DNA of 64,000 bases from Robiginitomaculum antarcticum DSM 21748 (GCF_000365025.1 NZ_KB823012.1:1-64000), one strand, 5' to 3'. Shown: positions 1 through 10,101, counted from the stretch's first letter. Numbers and translations: made by a program. Notes: a model not told the origin generated them from the sequence alone.

Positions 1-275
1 AGTTTGTGGGTGAGGCTTATGTCCTGACCAAAGACGAAGGCGGCCGTCATACGCCGTTCTTCAACAATTACCGTCCGCAGTTTTACTTCCGTACGACTGA
101 TGTGACCGGTGTTGTGACATTGAACGAAGGCACGGAAATGGTTATGCCGGGCGACAACGTCAATATTAATGTCGAACTGATCGTCCCGATCGCGATGGAA
201 GAGAAGCTGCGCTTCGCTATCCGTGAAGGCGGACGCACCGTCGGCGCCGGCGTCGTGTCAAAAATTATTGAGTAA
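1..275 (+). CDS. tuf: Elongation factor Tu, C-terminal end (5' partial)
   Basis: This is the C-terminal 90 or so residues of EF-Tu, the GTPase that delivers aminoacyl-tRNA to the ribosome. The reading frame is open from base 3 and the gene begins before the window. The domain 3 signature around EGGRHTPF, followed by [14 protein letters not shown], and the ending [15 protein letters not shown] are diagnostic. It lies directly upstream of rpsJ, as expected for a tuf copy at the end of a str-type operon (rpsL-rpsG-fusA-tuf). A strong hairpin with a T-run follows, separating it at least partly from the S10 operon. Confidence 0.97.
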   Translation, partial: FVGEAYVLTKDEGGRHTPFFNNYRPQFYFRTTDVTGVVTLNEGTEMVMPGDNVNINVELIVPIAMEEKLRFAIREGGRTVGAGVVSKIIE

Positions 276-283
276 TAAGCCGG

Positions 284-313
284 GCCGCACAGGCTGATCT
301 GTGCGGCTCTTTT
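284..313 (+). terminator. Rho-independent terminator or attenuator after tuf
   Basis: A perfect 9-bp stem (GCCGCACAG at 284-292 pairing with CTGTGCGGC at 299-307) with a 6-nt loop is followed by TCTTTT. It sits in the 67-bp gap between tuf and rpsJ, so it can end the str transcript or attenuate readthrough into the S10 operon. Confidence 0.8.
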
Positions 314-342
314 AATGCCCGCGAAACATTCGGACTGAAGTT

Positions 343-657
343 ATGGAACGTCAAAATATCCGCATCCGGCTAAAAGCCTTTGATCACCGCATTCTGGATC
401 ACTCCACTGCGGAAATCGTCAATACGGCTAAGCGTACTGGTGCAAATGTGCGCGGGCCAATCCCGCTGCCGACACGCATCGAGAAGTTCACTGTGAACCG
501 CTCGCCGCATGTGAACAAAAAATCGCGCGAGCAATTCGAGATTCGTACGCATAAGCGTATGCTCGATATCGTTGATCCAACACCCCAGACCGTGGACGCG
601 CTGATGAAGCTCGACCTCGCTGCCGGTGTTGATGTTGAAATTAAGCTGGGAGCCTAA
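343..657 (+). CDS. rpsJ: 30S ribosomal protein S10
   Basis: S10 is a head-domain protein of the 30S subunit; in other bacteria it also partners NusB in transcription antitermination. The 104-residue product has the usual length and the family sequence: an N-terminal [11 protein letters not shown], the [13 protein letters not shown] loop, and a C-terminal [19 protein letters not shown]. It is the first gene of the S10 operon. The ATG start is the only one consistent with the family N-terminus. Its stop is separated from the rplC start by a single base, so the two are translationally coupled. Confidence 0.98.
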   Translation: MERQNIRIRLKAFDHRILDHSTAEIVNTAKRTGANVRGPIPLPTRIEKFTVNRSPHVNKKSREQFEIRTHKRMLDIVDPTPQTVDALMKLDLAAGVDVEIKLGA

Positions 658-658
658 G

Positions 659-1387
659 ATGCGCACCGGATTAATCGCTAAAAAACTCGGCATGACCCGC
701 GTGTTTGATGACACCGGTTCCCATGTCCCGGTTACGGTTCTGTCACTCGAAGAGTGCCAGGTCGTGGCTCATAAAACACAAGAGCGTGACGGCTACAGCG
801 CTGTCCAGCTCGGCGCGGGTAATGCCAAGCCCAAAAATGTGGCCAAGGCTGAGCGTGAGCGCTTTGCTAAAGCGTCAGTTGTGCCGAAGAAGAAAATCAA
901 AGAGTTTCGCGTTGACGCAGACAATATGATTGAGGTCGGCGCGACAATGTCTGCGGAGCATTTTGTTCCCGGGCAAAAAATTGACGCGGCTGCGACATCT
1001 AACGGTAAAGGTTTTGCCGGTGCGATGAAGCGTTGGAACTTTGGCGGCCTACGCGCCACCCATGGTGTATCCATCTCTCATCGTAGCCACGGCTCTACCG
1101 GTCAGTGTCAGGATCCGGGCAAGGTTTTTAAAGGTAAGAAAATGGCCGGCCATATGGGCGCGCGCCGTATTACAACGCAAAATCTTGAAATTGTTCGCGT
1201 TGATGCGGATGGCGGTCTGGTTCTGGTCAAGGGCGCTGTTCCTGGATCAAAAGGATCTTGGGTAGAGCTTCGTGACGCCGTAAAGGGTACGAAAGCCACC
1301 GATTTGCCGACGCCGGGCGCGTTTAAAGCTGCCGGTTCTAAAGCCGAAGCGAAAGCCGCTCCTGCTAAATCAGGCGAGGAAGAATAG
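659..1387 (+). CDS. rplC: 50S ribosomal protein L3
   Basis: L3 is an early assembly protein of the 50S subunit that reaches toward the peptidyl-transferase centre. I chose the ATG at 659 because the family N-terminus ([16 protein letters not shown]) begins there; an upstream in-frame ATG at 626 would lie inside rpsJ and add 11 unrelated residues. The [11 protein letters not shown] stretch and the [23 protein letters not shown] loop are well conserved. The last 25 or so residues are an Ala/Lys/Glu-rich tail, probably disordered. It lies one base after rpsJ and two bases before rplD. Confidence 0.97.
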   Translation: MRTGLIAKKLGMTRVFDDTGSHVPVTVLSLEECQVVAHKTQERDGYSAVQLGAGNAKPKNVAKAERERFAKASVVPKKKIKEFRVDADNMIEVGATMSAEHFVPGQKIDAAATSNGKGFAGAMKRWNFGGLRATHGVSISHRSHGSTGQCQDPGKVFKGKKMAGHMGARRITTQNLEIVRVDADGGLVLVKGAVPGSKGSWVELRDAVKGTKATDLPTPGAFKAAGSKAEAKAAPAKSGEEE

Positions 1388-1389
1388 TC

Positions 1390-2010
1390 ATGAAATGTGA
1401 TATCACAAAACTTGATGGCAAAACGTCCGGGTCTGTTGACCTAGATGATGCTATCTTCGGCTTGGAGCCGCGCAAGGATATCCTGCACCGTATGGTCCGC
1501 TATCAATTGGCGAAACGTCAGCAGGGAACGCATCAAGTGCAAGAGCGCGGTGATGTATCCAAAACAACCAAGCGTATTGGTAAACAAAAAGGCGGCGGTA
1601 CGGCCCGTCACGGTAACGGATCTGTGTCGCAGTTCCGCGGGGGGGGTAAAGCCCACGGACCGCGCGTTCGCGATCATTCTTTTGATCTGCCGAAAAAAGT
1701 CCGCGCCCTGGCTATGAAGCATGCTCTGTCTGCCAAAGCCGGCGCAGGCGAGCTGATCATTGTTGATGACGTAACGCTTAAAGCGGCCAAAACATCTGAC
1801 CTTGTTAAAGTGCTTGAAAAAATGGGCGTCTCTAACGGTCTAATCGTTGGCGGCCGTGAGCTGGATAGTAACCTATCTAAAGCCGCGCAAAACGTGAAAA
1901 ATCTTGACGTTCTGCCAAGCCAAGGCGCGAATGTTTATGACATTCTTCGCCGTCACACACTGGTTCTTTCCAAAGAGGCCGTTGCTGATCTGGAGGCTCG
2001 ACTAAAATGA
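1390..2010 (+). CDS. rplD: 50S ribosomal protein L4
   Basis: L4 lines the polypeptide exit tunnel of the 50S subunit and, in gammaproteobacteria, represses its own operon; whether it does so here is unknown. The 206 residues match family length. The tunnel-loop region with [22 protein letters not shown] is clear, as is the C-terminal Rossmann-like half ([15 protein letters not shown]). Its stop overlaps the rplW start by 4 bases (ATGA), which indicates coupled translation. Confidence 0.97.
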   Translation: MKCDITKLDGKTSGSVDLDDAIFGLEPRKDILHRMVRYQLAKRQQGTHQVQERGDVSKTTKRIGKQKGGGTARHGNGSVSQFRGGGKAHGPRVRDHSFDLPKKVRALAMKHALSAKAGAGELIIVDDVTLKAAKTSDLVKVLEKMGVSNGLIVGGRELDSNLSKAAQNVKNLDVLPSQGANVYDILRRHTLVLSKEAVADLEARLK

Positions 2011-2303
2011 GTATTGCCGCCCGCCATTATGACACCATCGTAGCTCCGGTTATTACCGAGAAAAGCTCGATCCTGTCTGAAAATAATCAAGTCGTTTTCG
2101 AGGTTGCCCGCAGCGCCACGAAAGCAGAGATCAAGGACGCTGTTGAGCAGTTGTTCAAAGTTAAAGTCACAGCCGTCAATACGCTCGTGACCAAAGGAAA
2201 GACCAAGCGATTCCGCGGCATTGCCGGGCGTCGCCGTGATGTCAAAAAAGCTGTTGTCACGCTTAAAGACGGCGACAGCATTGATATTGCGACCGGTCTG
2301 TAA
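2007..2303 (+). CDS. rplW: 50S ribosomal protein L23
   Basis: L23 sits at the exit of the ribosomal tunnel and is the docking site for trigger factor and signal recognition particle. The 98-residue product has the family opening ([14 protein letters not shown]) and the basic loop [15 protein letters not shown]. It overlaps rplD by ATGA and lies 11 bases ahead of rplB in the S10 operon. Confidence 0.97.
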   Translation: MSIAARHYDTIVAPVITEKSSILSENNQVVFEVARSATKAEIKDAVEQLFKVKVTAVNTLVTKGKTKRFRGIAGRRRDVKKAVVTLKDGDSIDIATGL

Positions 2304-2314
2304 GGAATTTAGTT

Positions 2315-3151
2315 ATGGCCTTAAAGACATTTAATCCGACCTCGCCAAGCCGGCGCAACCTTGTTCAGGTTGACCGTAGCGGCTTGCATAAAGGTCGTCC
2401 TGAAAAGAGCCTGACTGAAGGCATTAGTAAAAACGGTGGCCGTAATAATATGGGCCGCATCACGGCCCGTCGCCAAGGCGGCGGTCATAAGCGTCTGTAC
2501 CGGATCATCGACTTTAAACGGAACAGATTTGATATGCCGGCAACGGTTGAGCGTTTGGAATATGATCCAAACCGCACAGCCTTTATCGCGCTGATCAAAT
2601 ATGAAGACGGTCAAAAAGCTTATATTCTTGCTCCTCAGCGTCTGGATGTTGGCGATACTGTTATCAGTTCTAAATCAGCAGATGTGAAGCCGGGCAATAC
2701 TATGCCGCTTCGCGCTATGCCGGTCGGTACGATTATCCATAATGTGGAAATGAAGCCGGGCAAAGGCGGGCAAATTGCACGCTCCGCCGGTGGATATGCA
2801 CAGCTTGTAGGACGGGATTCTGGATATGCTCAGGTTCGCCTGAAGTCCGGAGAGCTTCGCGCCATTAATCAAGAATGTCTTGCAACTGTAGGTGCGGTCT
2901 CAAACCCGGATCACATGAACATCAATCTTGGTAAAGCCGGCCGCAAACGCTGGCTTGGTGTTCGCCCGTCAGTTCGCGGCGTTGCCATGAACCCGGTTGA
3001 TCACCCGCATGGTGGTGGTGAAGGCCGGACATCCGGTGGCCGTCACCCTGTGACGCCATGGGGTAAGCCAACAAAGGGTAAGAAAACCCGCTCAAACAAG
3101 GCAACGGATAAATTTATCATCCGCTCACGCCACAAGAAGAAGAAACGGTAG
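2315..3151 (+). CDS. rplB: 50S ribosomal protein L2
   Basis: L2 is the large, highly conserved 50S protein needed for subunit association and peptidyl-transferase function. The 278-residue product has the usual length. The signature [17 protein letters not shown] near residue 230 contains the conserved His of the family, and the C-terminus is the typical basic tail (RSRHKKKKR). It is preceded by an AAGGA ribosome binding site and followed 8 bases later by rpsS. Confidence 0.98.
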   Translation: MALKTFNPTSPSRRNLVQVDRSGLHKGRPEKSLTEGISKNGGRNNMGRITARRQGGGHKRLYRIIDFKRNRFDMPATVERLEYDPNRTAFIALIKYEDGQKAYILAPQRLDVGDTVISSKSADVKPGNTMPLRAMPVGTIIHNVEMKPGKGGQIARSAGGYAQLVGRDSGYAQVRLKSGELRAINQECLATVGAVSNPDHMNINLGKAGRKRWLGVRPSVRGVAMNPVDHPHGGGEGRTSGGRHPVTPWGKPTKGKKTRSNKATDKFIIRSRHKKKKR

Positions 3152-3159
3152 GATTTAGT

Positions 3160-3438
3160 ATGCCACGCAGTGTCTGGAAAGGTCCGTTTGTTGACGGGTA
3201 CCTCCTTAAAAAAGCCGCCGCTTCGCGCGATTCAGGTCGCAAGCAGGCGATTAAAACTTGGTCTCGCCGTAGCACGATCATGCCGAATTTTGTCGGTTTG
3301 ACGTTTCAGGTTCATAATGGACAAAAATTCATACCCGTTCTCGTGACCGAGGACATGGTGGGGCATAAATTCGGTGAGTTTTCACCGACCCGCACCTATT
3401 ACGGTCACACTTCGGATAGAAAAACGAAGCGGAAGTAG
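3160..3438 (+). CDS. rpsS: 30S ribosomal protein S19
   Basis: S19 binds 16S rRNA in the 30S head as a complex with S13. The 92-residue protein starts with the family [16 protein letters not shown] and ends in [21 protein letters not shown]. Its length, start and position between rplB and rplV are all standard for the S10 operon. Confidence 0.98.
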   Translation: MPRSVWKGPFVDGYLLKKAAASRDSGRKQAIKTWSRRSTIMPNFVGLTFQVHNGQKFIPVLVTEDMVGHKFGEFSPTRTYYGHTSDRKTKRK

Positions 3439-3441
3439 ACG

Positions 3442-3822
3442 ATGTCAAAGACTAAAAATCCACGCCGCGTCGGTGAAAACGAAGCCATGGCAAAAACGCG
3501 CATGATTCGGATTAGCCCTCAAAAGCTGAATCTTGTTGCCCAAATGATCCGTGGCAAGAAAGCCGAGACTGCACTGAACGATCTGGCCTTTTCGCGTAAG
3601 CGGATTGCTGGCGACGTGCGCAATACTTTGCAAAGCGCGATCGCTAATGCTGAGAATAATCACGGCCTTGATATCGACAGCCTGATTGTTTCAGAAGCTT
3701 TTGTCGGCAAGAATTTGGTTATGAAGCGTTTCCGGGCACGTGCCCGTGGCCGCGGCGCCAAAATTCTTAAACCGTTTTCCGAGCTGACGATTATCGTCCG
3801 CGAAGTCGAGGAGGCCGCATAA
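3442..3822 (+). CDS. rplV: 50S ribosomal protein L22
   Basis: L22 extends a beta-hairpin into the exit tunnel, where macrolides bind. The 126-residue product has the [17 protein letters not shown] opening and the hairpin region [18 protein letters not shown]. An internal ATG at 3487 exists, but the first ATG gives the N-terminal [18 protein letters not shown] typical of alphaproteobacteria. It overlaps rpsC by one base (TAATG). Confidence 0.97.
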   Translation: MSKTKNPRRVGENEAMAKTRMIRISPQKLNLVAQMIRGKKAETALNDLAFSRKRIAGDVRNTLQSAIANAENNHGLDIDSLIVSEAFVGKNLVMKRFRARARGRGAKILKPFSELTIIVREVEEAA

Positions 3823-4544
3823 TGGGTCAGAAGATTAATCCAATCGGCCTGCGCCTTGGTATTAACCGCACTTGGGAATCCAAGTGGTATGCCAATACGT
3901 CAGAATATGGCGAACTGCTGCACCAAGACCTGAAAATCCGGGACTTTCTGCAAACAGAGCTGAAGCAAGCCAGCGTCTCATCTATCATTATTGAGCGCCC
4001 ACATAAAAAATGCCGCGTCACAATTTACACGGCGCGTCCGGGTGTTGTGATCGGTAAAAAAGGCGGAGACATTGAAAAGCTTCGTAAAAAGCTGATGACG
4101 ATGGTTGATGGTGAAGTATTCCTCAATCTTGTTGAAGTGCGTAAGCCTGAGGTTGACGCCACTTTGGTCGCTGACGGAATAGCGCAGCAGCTTGAGCGCC
4201 GCGTCTCTTTCCGCCGCGCCATGAAGCGCGCGCTGCAAAGCGCGATGCGCATGGGTGCCAAAGGCTGTAAAATTAAACTGGGCGGCCGTCTCGGCGGCGC
4301 TGAAATTGCCCGCGTAGAACAGTATCAGGAAGGCTCCGTGCCTCTACATACACTGCGCGCTAACATTGATTATGGCGTTGCACGCGCTATGACCACCATG
4401 GGAATTATCGGTATTAAAGTCTGGATCAATAAAGGCGAGATCATGGAACATGATCCGTCTGCACGCGAACGTCTGATGAATAGTCAAAATGACGAGCGCG
4501 GCGGACGGGGCGACCGTGACCGTCGTCCGGCCCGCGCGAGCTAG
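3822..4544 (+). CDS. rpsC: 30S ribosomal protein S3
   Basis: S3 forms part of the mRNA entry channel and of its helicase activity. It is 240 residues long, with an N-terminal KH domain ([18 protein letters not shown], around residues 66-85) and the C-terminal S3 domain ([37 protein letters not shown]). The tail is Arg/Asp/Gly-rich. The start codon shares one base with the rplV stop. Confidence 0.98.
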   Translation: MGQKINPIGLRLGINRTWESKWYANTSEYGELLHQDLKIRDFLQTELKQASVSSIIIERPHKKCRVTIYTARPGVVIGKKGGDIEKLRKKLMTMVDGEVFLNLVEVRKPEVDATLVADGIAQQLERRVSFRRAMKRALQSAMRMGAKGCKIKLGGRLGGAEIARVEQYQEGSVPLHTLRANIDYGVARAMTTMGIIGIKVWINKGEIMEHDPSARERLMNSQNDERGGRGDRDRRPARAS

Positions 4545-4558
4545 AAGGTATTTAAGTC

Positions 4559-4972
4559 ATGATGCAACCGAAACGGACGAAGTTCCGCAAAGCACATAAA
4601 GGCCGGATCAAAGGCGTCGCTAAAGGCGGCACTGATCTGAACTTTGGATCTTTTGGCCTCAAGGCTTTGGAGCCTGAGCGTGTGACTGCGCGTCAAATCG
4701 AGGCCACGCGCCGTGCGATTACGCGTCACATGAAAAGGGCCGGTCGTGTCTGGATCCGCATCTTCCCTGATGTGCCCGTCACAAAAAAGCCAACCGAAGT
4801 CCGGATGGGTAAAGGTAAGGGTTCTGTCGAGTTTTGGGCCTGTAAGGTCAAGCCCGGCCGGATCATGTTTGAAATTGACGGCGTAACTGAAGCAGTTGCC
4901 CGCGAGGCGCTTCGCCTCGGCGCAGCTAAACTGCCCGTTAAATGTAAAGTCGTCACCCGTCCGGGTGAATAG
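4559..4972 (+). CDS. rplP: 50S ribosomal protein L16
   Basis: L16 contacts the aminoacyl-tRNA at the A site and is essential for late 50S assembly. The 137-residue protein begins [16 protein letters not shown], in line with the family [11 protein letters not shown] start, which supports the first of the two adjacent ATG codons. The conserved segment [20 protein letters not shown], including the Arg usually hydroxylated by YcfD in gammaproteobacteria, lies near residues 82-101. Confidence 0.97.
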   Translation: MMQPKRTKFRKAHKGRIKGVAKGGTDLNFGSFGLKALEPERVTARQIEATRRAITRHMKRAGRVWIRIFPDVPVTKKPTEVRMGKGKGSVEFWACKVKPGRIMFEIDGVTEAVAREALRLGAAKLPVKCKVVTRPGE

Positions 4973-4983
4973 GAGAGGCGGTC

Positions 4984-5193
4984 ATGAGTAAAGAAATGAA
5001 AGCCGTTGATGTACGCGCTATGAGCGAAGATCAGTTGAATGACGAGCTGTTAAAGCTGAAAAAAGAGCAGTTTAATCTGCGTTTTCAGCAAGCAACCGGT
5101 CAGCTGGAAAAAACATCACGCGTGAAAACTGTTCGCCGCGATATTGCGCGGGTCAAAACAATTATGCGCGAGAGCGCTAAAGCCAAAGCGTAA
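4984..5193 (+). CDS. rpmC: 50S ribosomal protein L29
   Basis: L29 is a small helical protein beside the tunnel exit near L23. The 69 residues include the family core [21 protein letters not shown] followed by [16 protein letters not shown]. It is preceded by a GGAG ribosome binding site and followed 9 bases later by rpsQ. Confidence 0.96.
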   Translation: MSKEMKAVDVRAMSEDQLNDELLKLKKEQFNLRFQQATGQLEKTSRVKTVRRDIARVKTIMRESAKAKA

Positions 5194-5202
5194 GAGGGCG
5201 AT

Positions 5203-5433
5203 ATGCCAAGACGAATTCTACAGGGCACCGTGGTGTCAGACAAAGGCGACAAGACAGTTGTCGTGCGCGTGGAGCGGACTTATCTGCATCCACTGCTCAA
5301 GAAAACTGTGCGCCGGTCAAAGAAATACCATGCCCATGACGAGGGCAATGTTGTGAAAATGGGTGAGCAGGTTTCCATTCAGGAATGCCCGCCTCGCTCT
5401 AAGTTGAAACGCTGGGAAGTTGTTGCCGGGTAA
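5203..5433 (+). CDS. rpsQ: 30S ribosomal protein S17
   Basis: S17 is a primary 16S rRNA binding protein with an OB fold. The 76-residue product begins [21 protein letters not shown] and contains the conserved [15 protein letters not shown] loop. Length and position (rpmC-rpsQ-rplN) are standard. Confidence 0.97.
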   Translation: MPRRILQGTVVSDKGDKTVVVRVERTYLHPLLKKTVRRSKKYHAHDEGNVVKMGEQVSIQECPPRSKLKRWEVVAG

Positions 5434-5474
5434 TCCGCAGCTGACTTTTCCGCCTATTTTTTAAGAGGTCTGAT

Positions 5475-5858
5475 ATGATTCAGATGCAATCCAATCTTGA
5501 TGTCGCCGATAATTCCGGCGCGCGCCGCGTGCAGTGCATTAAAGTGCTGGGCGGCGCCAAGCGTCGCTACGCCCATGTCGGTGATTTGATCGTGGTTTCG
5601 ATCAAAGAAGCGATCCCGCGCGGCCGTGTCAAAAAAGGCGAAGTGCGTAAAGCTGTTGTCGTTCGCGTCCGTAAGGACATTCAGCGTCGCGACGGTTCCG
5701 TCATTCGCTTTGACAGCAATGCAGCCGTTATCGTGAATGATAAAGGCGAGCCGCTTGGAACGCGTATCTTTGGCCCCGTGCCGCGCGAGCTTCGCGCGAA
5801 ATCAACGCCGAAGAAAAATCTGATGAAAATCGTTTCTCTGGCTCCGGAGGTTCTGTAG
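5475..5858 (+). CDS. rplN: 50S ribosomal protein L14 with a short C-terminal insertion
   Basis: L14 sits at the subunit interface and is the docking site of the silencing factor RsfS. The sequence is canonical from [18 protein letters not shown] to [15 protein letters not shown]. It then carries STPKKNL before the terminal [11 protein letters not shown], where relatives usually have only two residues. This makes it 127 residues rather than the usual 122-123. The reading frame is intact, so the insertion looks genuine and small. Confidence 0.97.
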   Translation: MIQMQSNLDVADNSGARRVQCIKVLGGAKRRYAHVGDLIVVSIKEAIPRGRVKKGEVRKAVVVRVRKDIQRRDGSVIRFDSNAAVIVNDKGEPLGTRIFGPVPRELRAKSTPKKNLMKIVSLAPEVL

Positions 5859-5860
5859 TC

Positions 5861-6181
5861 ATGGCTGCTAAGATTAAAAAAGGCGACCACGTCATCGTGA
5901 TTGCCGGTAAAGACAAGGGTAAAAAAGGCGAAGTTTCTCGCGTTATCCCGTCTGCCGATAAAATTATTGTTTCCGGCGTTAATGTCGTCACACGTCATGT
6001 GAAGCCGACACAAGCAGATCCGGATGGCGGCATTCGCCGCTTCGAAGGCGCGATCCACGTTTCTAACGTGGCCGCCATCGACCCGAAAGACAGCACACCG
6101 ACTCGCGTGGGTTTCAAAACCCTCAAAGACGGCAAAAAAGTCCGTGTTGCTAAGAAATCAGGAGAGGTCCTCGATGTCTAA
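5861..6181 (+). CDS. rplX: 50S ribosomal protein L24
   Basis: L24 initiates 50S assembly by binding the 5' domain of 23S rRNA. The 106-residue protein has the KOW motif near its N-terminus ([20 protein letters not shown]) and the segment [16 protein letters not shown]. Its 3' end overlaps rplE by 8 bases, so the two are translationally coupled. Confidence 0.97.
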   Translation: MAAKIKKGDHVIVIAGKDKGKKGEVSRVIPSADKIIVSGVNVVTRHVKPTQADPDGGIRRFEGAIHVSNVAAIDPKDSTPTRVGFKTLKDGKKVRVAKKSGEVLDV

Positions 6182-6728
6182 GCCTTATGAGCCCCGCCTA
6201 GCGGCCAAATATCGTGAGTCCATCCGTAAAACGATGCAGGATAAATTTGGCTACACGAACGAGATGCAAATTCCGGCGATTGAGAAAGTCGTATTGAATA
6301 TGGGTGTCGGCGAAGCTGTTGGTGACAGTAAAAAGATCAAATCTGCTATCGCGGATATGGAAGCAATCGCCGGTCAGAAACCTATTCCGACAATTGCCAA
6401 GAAATCCATTGCGGGCTTTAAGCTGCGCGAAGGCATGACGGTTGGCTGTAAAGTTACGCTTCGCGGCGACCGCATGTACGAATTCCTGGACCGTTTGGTC
6501 AATATCGCGCTGCCGCGCGTACGTGACTTTCGCGGATTGAATGTTAAGAGCTTTGACGGCAATGGTAATTATGCCATGGGTATCAAAGACCAAACTATCT
6601 TCCCGGAAATTAATTACGATCAGATCGAAGCGATCTGGGGTATGGATGTTGTAGTTGCGACTACAGCGAAAACTGATGACGAAGCAAAGGCACTGTTGGC
6701 CGAGTTTGACTTCCCCTTCCCGAAGTAA
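6174..6728 (+). CDS. rplE: 50S ribosomal protein L5
   Basis: L5 binds 5S rRNA and contacts P-site tRNA. I chose the ATG at 6174 (AGGAGAGG ribosome binding site just upstream) because the family N-terminus, [15 protein letters not shown], starts there; a longer frame upstream is a shadow of rplX. The 184-residue product contains [11 protein letters not shown] and [23 protein letters not shown], both conserved in the family. The start overlaps the rplX stop. Confidence 0.98.
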   Translation: MSKPYEPRLAAKYRESIRKTMQDKFGYTNEMQIPAIEKVVLNMGVGEAVGDSKKIKSAIADMEAIAGQKPIPTIAKKSIAGFKLREGMTVGCKVTLRGDRMYEFLDRLVNIALPRVRDFRGLNVKSFDGNGNYAMGIKDQTIFPEINYDQIEAIWGMDVVVATTAKTDDEAKALLAEFDFPFPK

Positions 6729-6804
6729 CGGAAAGCGAAGCAAATTTACGCAGCAGGTCAAGCAGACCCCGCAATGATGCGCGGTCTCGCAATTGGAGAA
6801 AGAA

Positions 6805-7110
6805 ATGGCAAAAGTCAGTGCAGTTGAGCGCAATAAGAAGCGCCAACGTCTTGTTAAAAAATATGCAGCCAAGCGCGCAGAGCTGAAAGCAACAGCGCGC
6901 AATACTGAGCTGCCGGTCGAGGAGCGCTTTGCAGCCCAGCTTAAGCTGGCCGAGCTTCCCCGCAACAGCGCGCCGATCCGCGTTCGCAATCGCTGCGAAG
7001 TGTCAGGACGTCCGCGCGGTTATTACCGTAAAATGAAAATGTCCCGGATCGCTCTTCGTGAGCTTGGCTCTTCTGGCCTGATTCCGGGTCTTGTGAAATC
7101 TAGCTGGTAA
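6805..7110 (+). CDS. rpsN: 30S ribosomal protein S14 (zinc-independent form)
   Basis: S14 is a 30S head protein. The ATG at 6805 follows a GGAG ribosome binding site and gives a 101-residue protein starting [19 protein letters not shown]. Length, and the lack of the paired CxxC motifs of the short zinc form, place it in the long C-minus class. The [20 protein letters not shown] signature is present. A 76-bp gap precedes it, the longest in this part of the spc operon. Confidence 0.97.
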   Translation: MAKVSAVERNKKRQRLVKKYAAKRAELKATARNTELPVEERFAAQLKLAELPRNSAPIRVRNRCEVSGRPRGYYRKMKMSRIALRELGSSGLIPGLVKSSW

Positions 7111-7120
7111 GGAGGCTCTA

Positions 7121-7516
7121 ATGTCATTTTCAGATCCCCTTGGTGATATGCTAACACGCATCCGGAACTCCTTGTTGCGCGGCAAATCCAAATGTATCAC
7201 GCCGGCGTCTAAATTGCGCGGCCGTGTATTGAATGTTCTAGCCGACGAAGGCTATATTCGCGGCTATAGCGAAGTTGAGAAAGATGGTTTTGCCTCTTTT
7301 GAGATTGACCTTAAATATTTCGAAGGCAGCCCCGTCATTCGCGAAATTACGCGCGTCTCGAAACCGGGCCGCCGTGTCTATTCATCCGTAAAAAGCCTTC
7401 CGCAGATCCGCAACGGTCTCGGCATCGCGATCCTCTCTACGCCATCCGGCGTAATGAGCGACCACGCGGCGCGCGAGAACAATGTGGGCGGCGAAGTCCT
7501 TTGCAAAGTTTCATAG
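7121..7516 (+). CDS. rpsH: 30S ribosomal protein S8
   Basis: S8 is a central-domain 16S rRNA binding protein; in Escherichia coli it represses the spc operon. The 131-residue protein has the N-terminal [13 protein letters not shown] and the C-terminal [27 protein letters not shown] typical of the family. It is preceded by an AAGGAGG ribosome binding site. Confidence 0.97.
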   Translation: MSFSDPLGDMLTRIRNSLLRGKSKCITPASKLRGRVLNVLADEGYIRGYSEVEKDGFASFEIDLKYFEGSPVIREITRVSKPGRRVYSSVKSLPQIRNGLGIAILSTPSGVMSDHAARENNVGGEVLCKVS

Positions 7517-7525
7517 GGAGGTTTT

Positions 7526-8059
7526 ATGTCACGTATTGGTAAAAAGCCTGTCGAAATTCCATCCGGCGTTACGTTGACCCAAAAGGGTCAACTTGTATCC
7601 GTTAAAGGCACAAAGGGCGAGCTGTCCTTTAAATTGCCTGATTCGGTTTCCGGTAAATTGGACGGCAATGAGTTCACTGTTACGCCGATTGTTGCCGATA
7701 ATACCGGCCGGTCAATGTGGGGCATGTGTCGCACAATGATCGCTAACATGATCCAAGGTGTTACGAACGGTTATAAGAAAGAACTTGAGCTGCAGGGCGT
7801 GGGTTACCGCGCGCAAATGAAGGGCAATACGCTCTCCATGCAATTAGGTTTTTCGCATGATATTAATTTCGATGCGCCTGAAGGCATCACAATCGAGGCT
7901 CCAAAGCCTACTCAAGTGATTGTTTCAGGCATCGATAAACAGGCCGTAGGTCAAACTGCTGCGAAAATTCGCGAGTTCCGCAAACCCGAGCCCTATAAAG
8001 GCAAAGGCGTGCGTTATCTCGGTGAATATGTTCGCCGCAAAGAAGGTAAGAAGAAGTAG
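7526..8059 (+). CDS. rplF: 50S ribosomal protein L6
   Basis: L6 lies near the GTPase-associated centre and the sarcin-ricin loop. It has 177 residues, made of two repeated L6 domains. The N-terminal [14 protein letters not shown] and the C-terminal [25 protein letters not shown] are characteristic. It lies 9 bases after rpsH and 4 bases before rplR. Confidence 0.98.
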   Translation: MSRIGKKPVEIPSGVTLTQKGQLVSVKGTKGELSFKLPDSVSGKLDGNEFTVTPIVADNTGRSMWGMCRTMIANMIQGVTNGYKKELELQGVGYRAQMKGNTLSMQLGFSHDINFDAPEGITIEAPKPTQVIVSGIDKQAVGQTAAKIREFRKPEPYKGKGVRYLGEYVRRKEGKKK

Positions 8060-8063
8060 AGCG

Positions 8064-8405
8064 ATGAGTACTGCAAGCACAAAACGCCGCGCCCAGCGCG
8101 TCCGCCGCCGTTTGAAAAAGAACGCGCAGGGACGCCCGCGCCTATCTGTTTACCGTAGCCACAAAAACATCTCCGCACAGATTATTGACGATCTGAACGG
8201 CGTGACTTTGGCCTCGGCTTCCACACTGGAAGGCAAGGACAAAGGGTCCGACAAAGATGCCGCAATCAAAATCGGCAAGTTAATTGCCGAGCGTGCTCTT
8301 AAAGCTGATGTCAAAGACGTTATCTTTGACCGCGGCGGTTATTTGTTCCACGGCCGGGTGAAAGCTCTGGCAGATGCGGCTCGCGAAGCCGGTCTTAAGT
8401 TCTAG
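8064..8405 (+). CDS. rplR: 50S ribosomal protein L18
   Basis: L18 brings 5S rRNA to the large subunit together with L5. The ATG at 8064 gives 113 residues, starting [20 protein letters not shown]. The conserved [18 protein letters not shown] and [26 protein letters not shown] are present. An in-frame upstream ATG at 8022 lies within rplF and is unlikely to be used. Confidence 0.97.
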   Translation: MSTASTKRRAQRVRRRLKKNAQGRPRLSVYRSHKNISAQIIDDLNGVTLASASTLEGKDKGSDKDAAIKIGKLIAERALKADVKDVIFDRGGYLFHGRVKALADAAREAGLKF

Positions 8406-8415
8406 GAGAGCTGTT

Positions 8416-8988
8416 ATGGCAAGAGACGATAATAGAGGCCGTGGTCGCAAACGCGAAGACGAAACTCCTGAATTTATTGACCGTTTGGTTCACATTAACC
8501 GCGTCGCTAAAACCGTAAAAGGTGGACGCCGTATGGGTTTTGCCGCTTTGGTCGTTGTCGGTGATGAAAAAGGCCGCGTCGGCTTCGGTAAGGGTAAAGC
8601 CCGCGAAGTTCCCGAGGCGATCCGCAAGGCGACTGAAGAAGCTAAGAAGACCATGATTCGCGTCCCATTGCGTGAAGGCCGTACATTGCATCATGATACA
8701 CGGGGCCGTCACGGCGCCGGTAAAGTGATCATGCGCGCTGCGCCTCCCGGTACCGGTGTTATCTCCGGTGGCCCAATGCGCGCTGTCATGGAATGCCTCG
8801 GCGTTCAGGACGTCGTTGCCAAATCATTGGGGACATCCAACCCGTATAACATGATCCGCGCGACCTTTGACGGTCTAAAGCGCATGGAAAGCCCCCGCAC
8901 GATTGCCGCCAAACGCGGCAAGAAAGTCGGCGAGCTTGTTACACGCCGCGACGACGGAGCCTCTGCTCCTGAAGCGCTCGAAGCCTAG
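8416..8988 (+). CDS. rpsE: 30S ribosomal protein S5
   Basis: S5 contributes to decoding fidelity and mRNA unwinding. The ATG at 8416, behind TAGGAGAG, gives 190 residues. The N-terminus is a basic, probably disordered extension, followed by the S5 double-stranded-RNA-like domain ([24 protein letters not shown]) and the C-terminal domain with [28 protein letters not shown]. The upstream ATG at 8374 lies inside rplR. Confidence 0.98.
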   Translation: MARDDNRGRGRKREDETPEFIDRLVHINRVAKTVKGGRRMGFAALVVVGDEKGRVGFGKGKAREVPEAIRKATEEAKKTMIRVPLREGRTLHHDTRGRHGAGKVIMRAAPPGTGVISGGPMRAVMECLGVQDVVAKSLGTSNPYNMIRATFDGLKRMESPRTIAAKRGKKVGELVTRRDDGASAPEALEA

Positions 8989-8999
8989 AAAGAATTATC

Positions 9000-9191
9000 A
9001 TGGCCGCGAAAAAGAAAACATTGAAAGTCAAGCAGACCGGTTCGCCGATCCGCCGCCCTGCCGATCAACTGGCAACCCTTAAAGGTCTTGGTCTGAATAA
9101 AGTCGGCCGGGTCCGCGAGCTTGAGGACACGCCGTCAGTGCGCGGCATGGTCTCCAAGGTCAGCCATATGGTGCAGATCGTTAGTGAATAA
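9000..9191 (+). CDS. rpmD: 50S ribosomal protein L30
   Basis: L30 is a small 50S protein. The 63 residues contain the family core [28 protein letters not shown] and the ending [15 protein letters not shown]. It follows rpsE by 11 bases; a 66-bp gap then precedes rplO. Confidence 0.96.
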   Translation: MAAKKKTLKVKQTGSPIRRPADQLATLKGLGLNKVGRVRELEDTPSVRGMVSKVSHMVQIVSE

Positions 9192-9257
9192 CGGTCGCCC
9201 CTTTTATTTATACTGCGCCGTCCCATATCAAGGTGACGCGGCGCTACGGAGATAAAG

Positions 9258-10094
9258 ATGCGTTTGAATGAATTAGCCGATAATGCCGGCGCGACACAAA
9301 AGCCTACCCGCGTTGGACGCGGTATCGGTTCAGGTAAGGGCAAAACAGGCGGCCGTGGTGTCAAAGGTCAAAAGTCACGTTCCGGCGTGGCCATTAAAGG
9401 CTTTGAAGGCGGACAAATGCCGATCCATATGCGCCTTCCAAAGCGCGGCTTTAACAAGCCAAACCGTTTGAAGCTCACTGAGCTGACGATCCGTCGTCTG
9501 CAGCAAGCTATCGATGCAGGCGTATTGCCTAAGGGTGAGCTTGACGCGGCTGCATTGGTTTCCGCTGGCGTTATCCGCCGCGGTCTTCACGGCGTACGCG
9601 TTATTGGTGGCGGCGAACTGTCTTCAGCGTTAAAACTGAAAGTGCGCGGCATTACTAAGGGCGCGCAAGCGATCATCGAAAAAGCCGGTGGTAGCGTACA
9701 GGTTATCGAAGAAGTTCCTGCGAAGCCTGAGAAAACTGCGAAGCCAGCGAAAAAAGCGGCTAAGGCAGAGCCTGCCGCCAAAAAGCCTGCCGCCAAAAAA
9801 GCACCGGCTAAGAAAGCTGAAGCTAAGCCTGCTGCTGATAAGAAAACACCTGCCAAAAAAGCACCGGCCAAAAAAGCCGCTGCTAAAGATGGTAAAGGCG
9901 ACGATCTGACGAAAATCAGTGGCGTTGGCCCCGTCTTTGCTAAGCGCCTTAACGGCGAAGGCGTTATGACATATGCAGATATTGCCGGATTGACTAAAGC
10001 CCGCATTGCCGAGCTGGACGAAAAACTCGATCTCAAGAATAATATCGAAAATGATGATTGGCCCGCTCAAGCGAAAGCTTTGATGGGCAAGTAA
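9258..10094 (+). CDS. rplO: 50S ribosomal protein L15 with a C-terminal helix-hairpin-helix extension
   Basis: Residues 1-152 are a complete L15 ([41 protein letters not shown]), a late-assembly 50S protein. They are followed by a Lys/Ala/Pro-rich linker (about 153-214) built from repeats such as [10 protein letters not shown] folded-looking domain comes last (about 215-278) with the helix-hairpin-helix signature [22 protein letters not shown]. In alphaproteobacteria I know this linker-plus-HhH tail mainly from ribosomal protein L21; on L15 it is unusual. The whole product is 278 residues against about 150-160 normally. The frame is intact throughout. Confidence 0.95.
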   Translation: MRLNELADNAGATQKPTRVGRGIGSGKGKTGGRGVKGQKSRSGVAIKGFEGGQMPIHMRLPKRGFNKPNRLKLTELTIRRLQQAIDAGVLPKGELDAAALVSAGVIRRGLHGVRVIGGGELSSALKLKVRGITKGAQAIIEKAGGSVQVIEEVPAKPEKTAKPAKKAAKAEPAAKKPAAKKAPAKKAEAKPAADKKTPAKKAPAKKAAAKDGKGDDLTKISGVGPVFAKRLNGEGVMTYADIAGLTKARIAELDEKLDLKNNIENDDWPAQAKALMGK

Positions 10095-10101
10095 AATAAT
10101 C

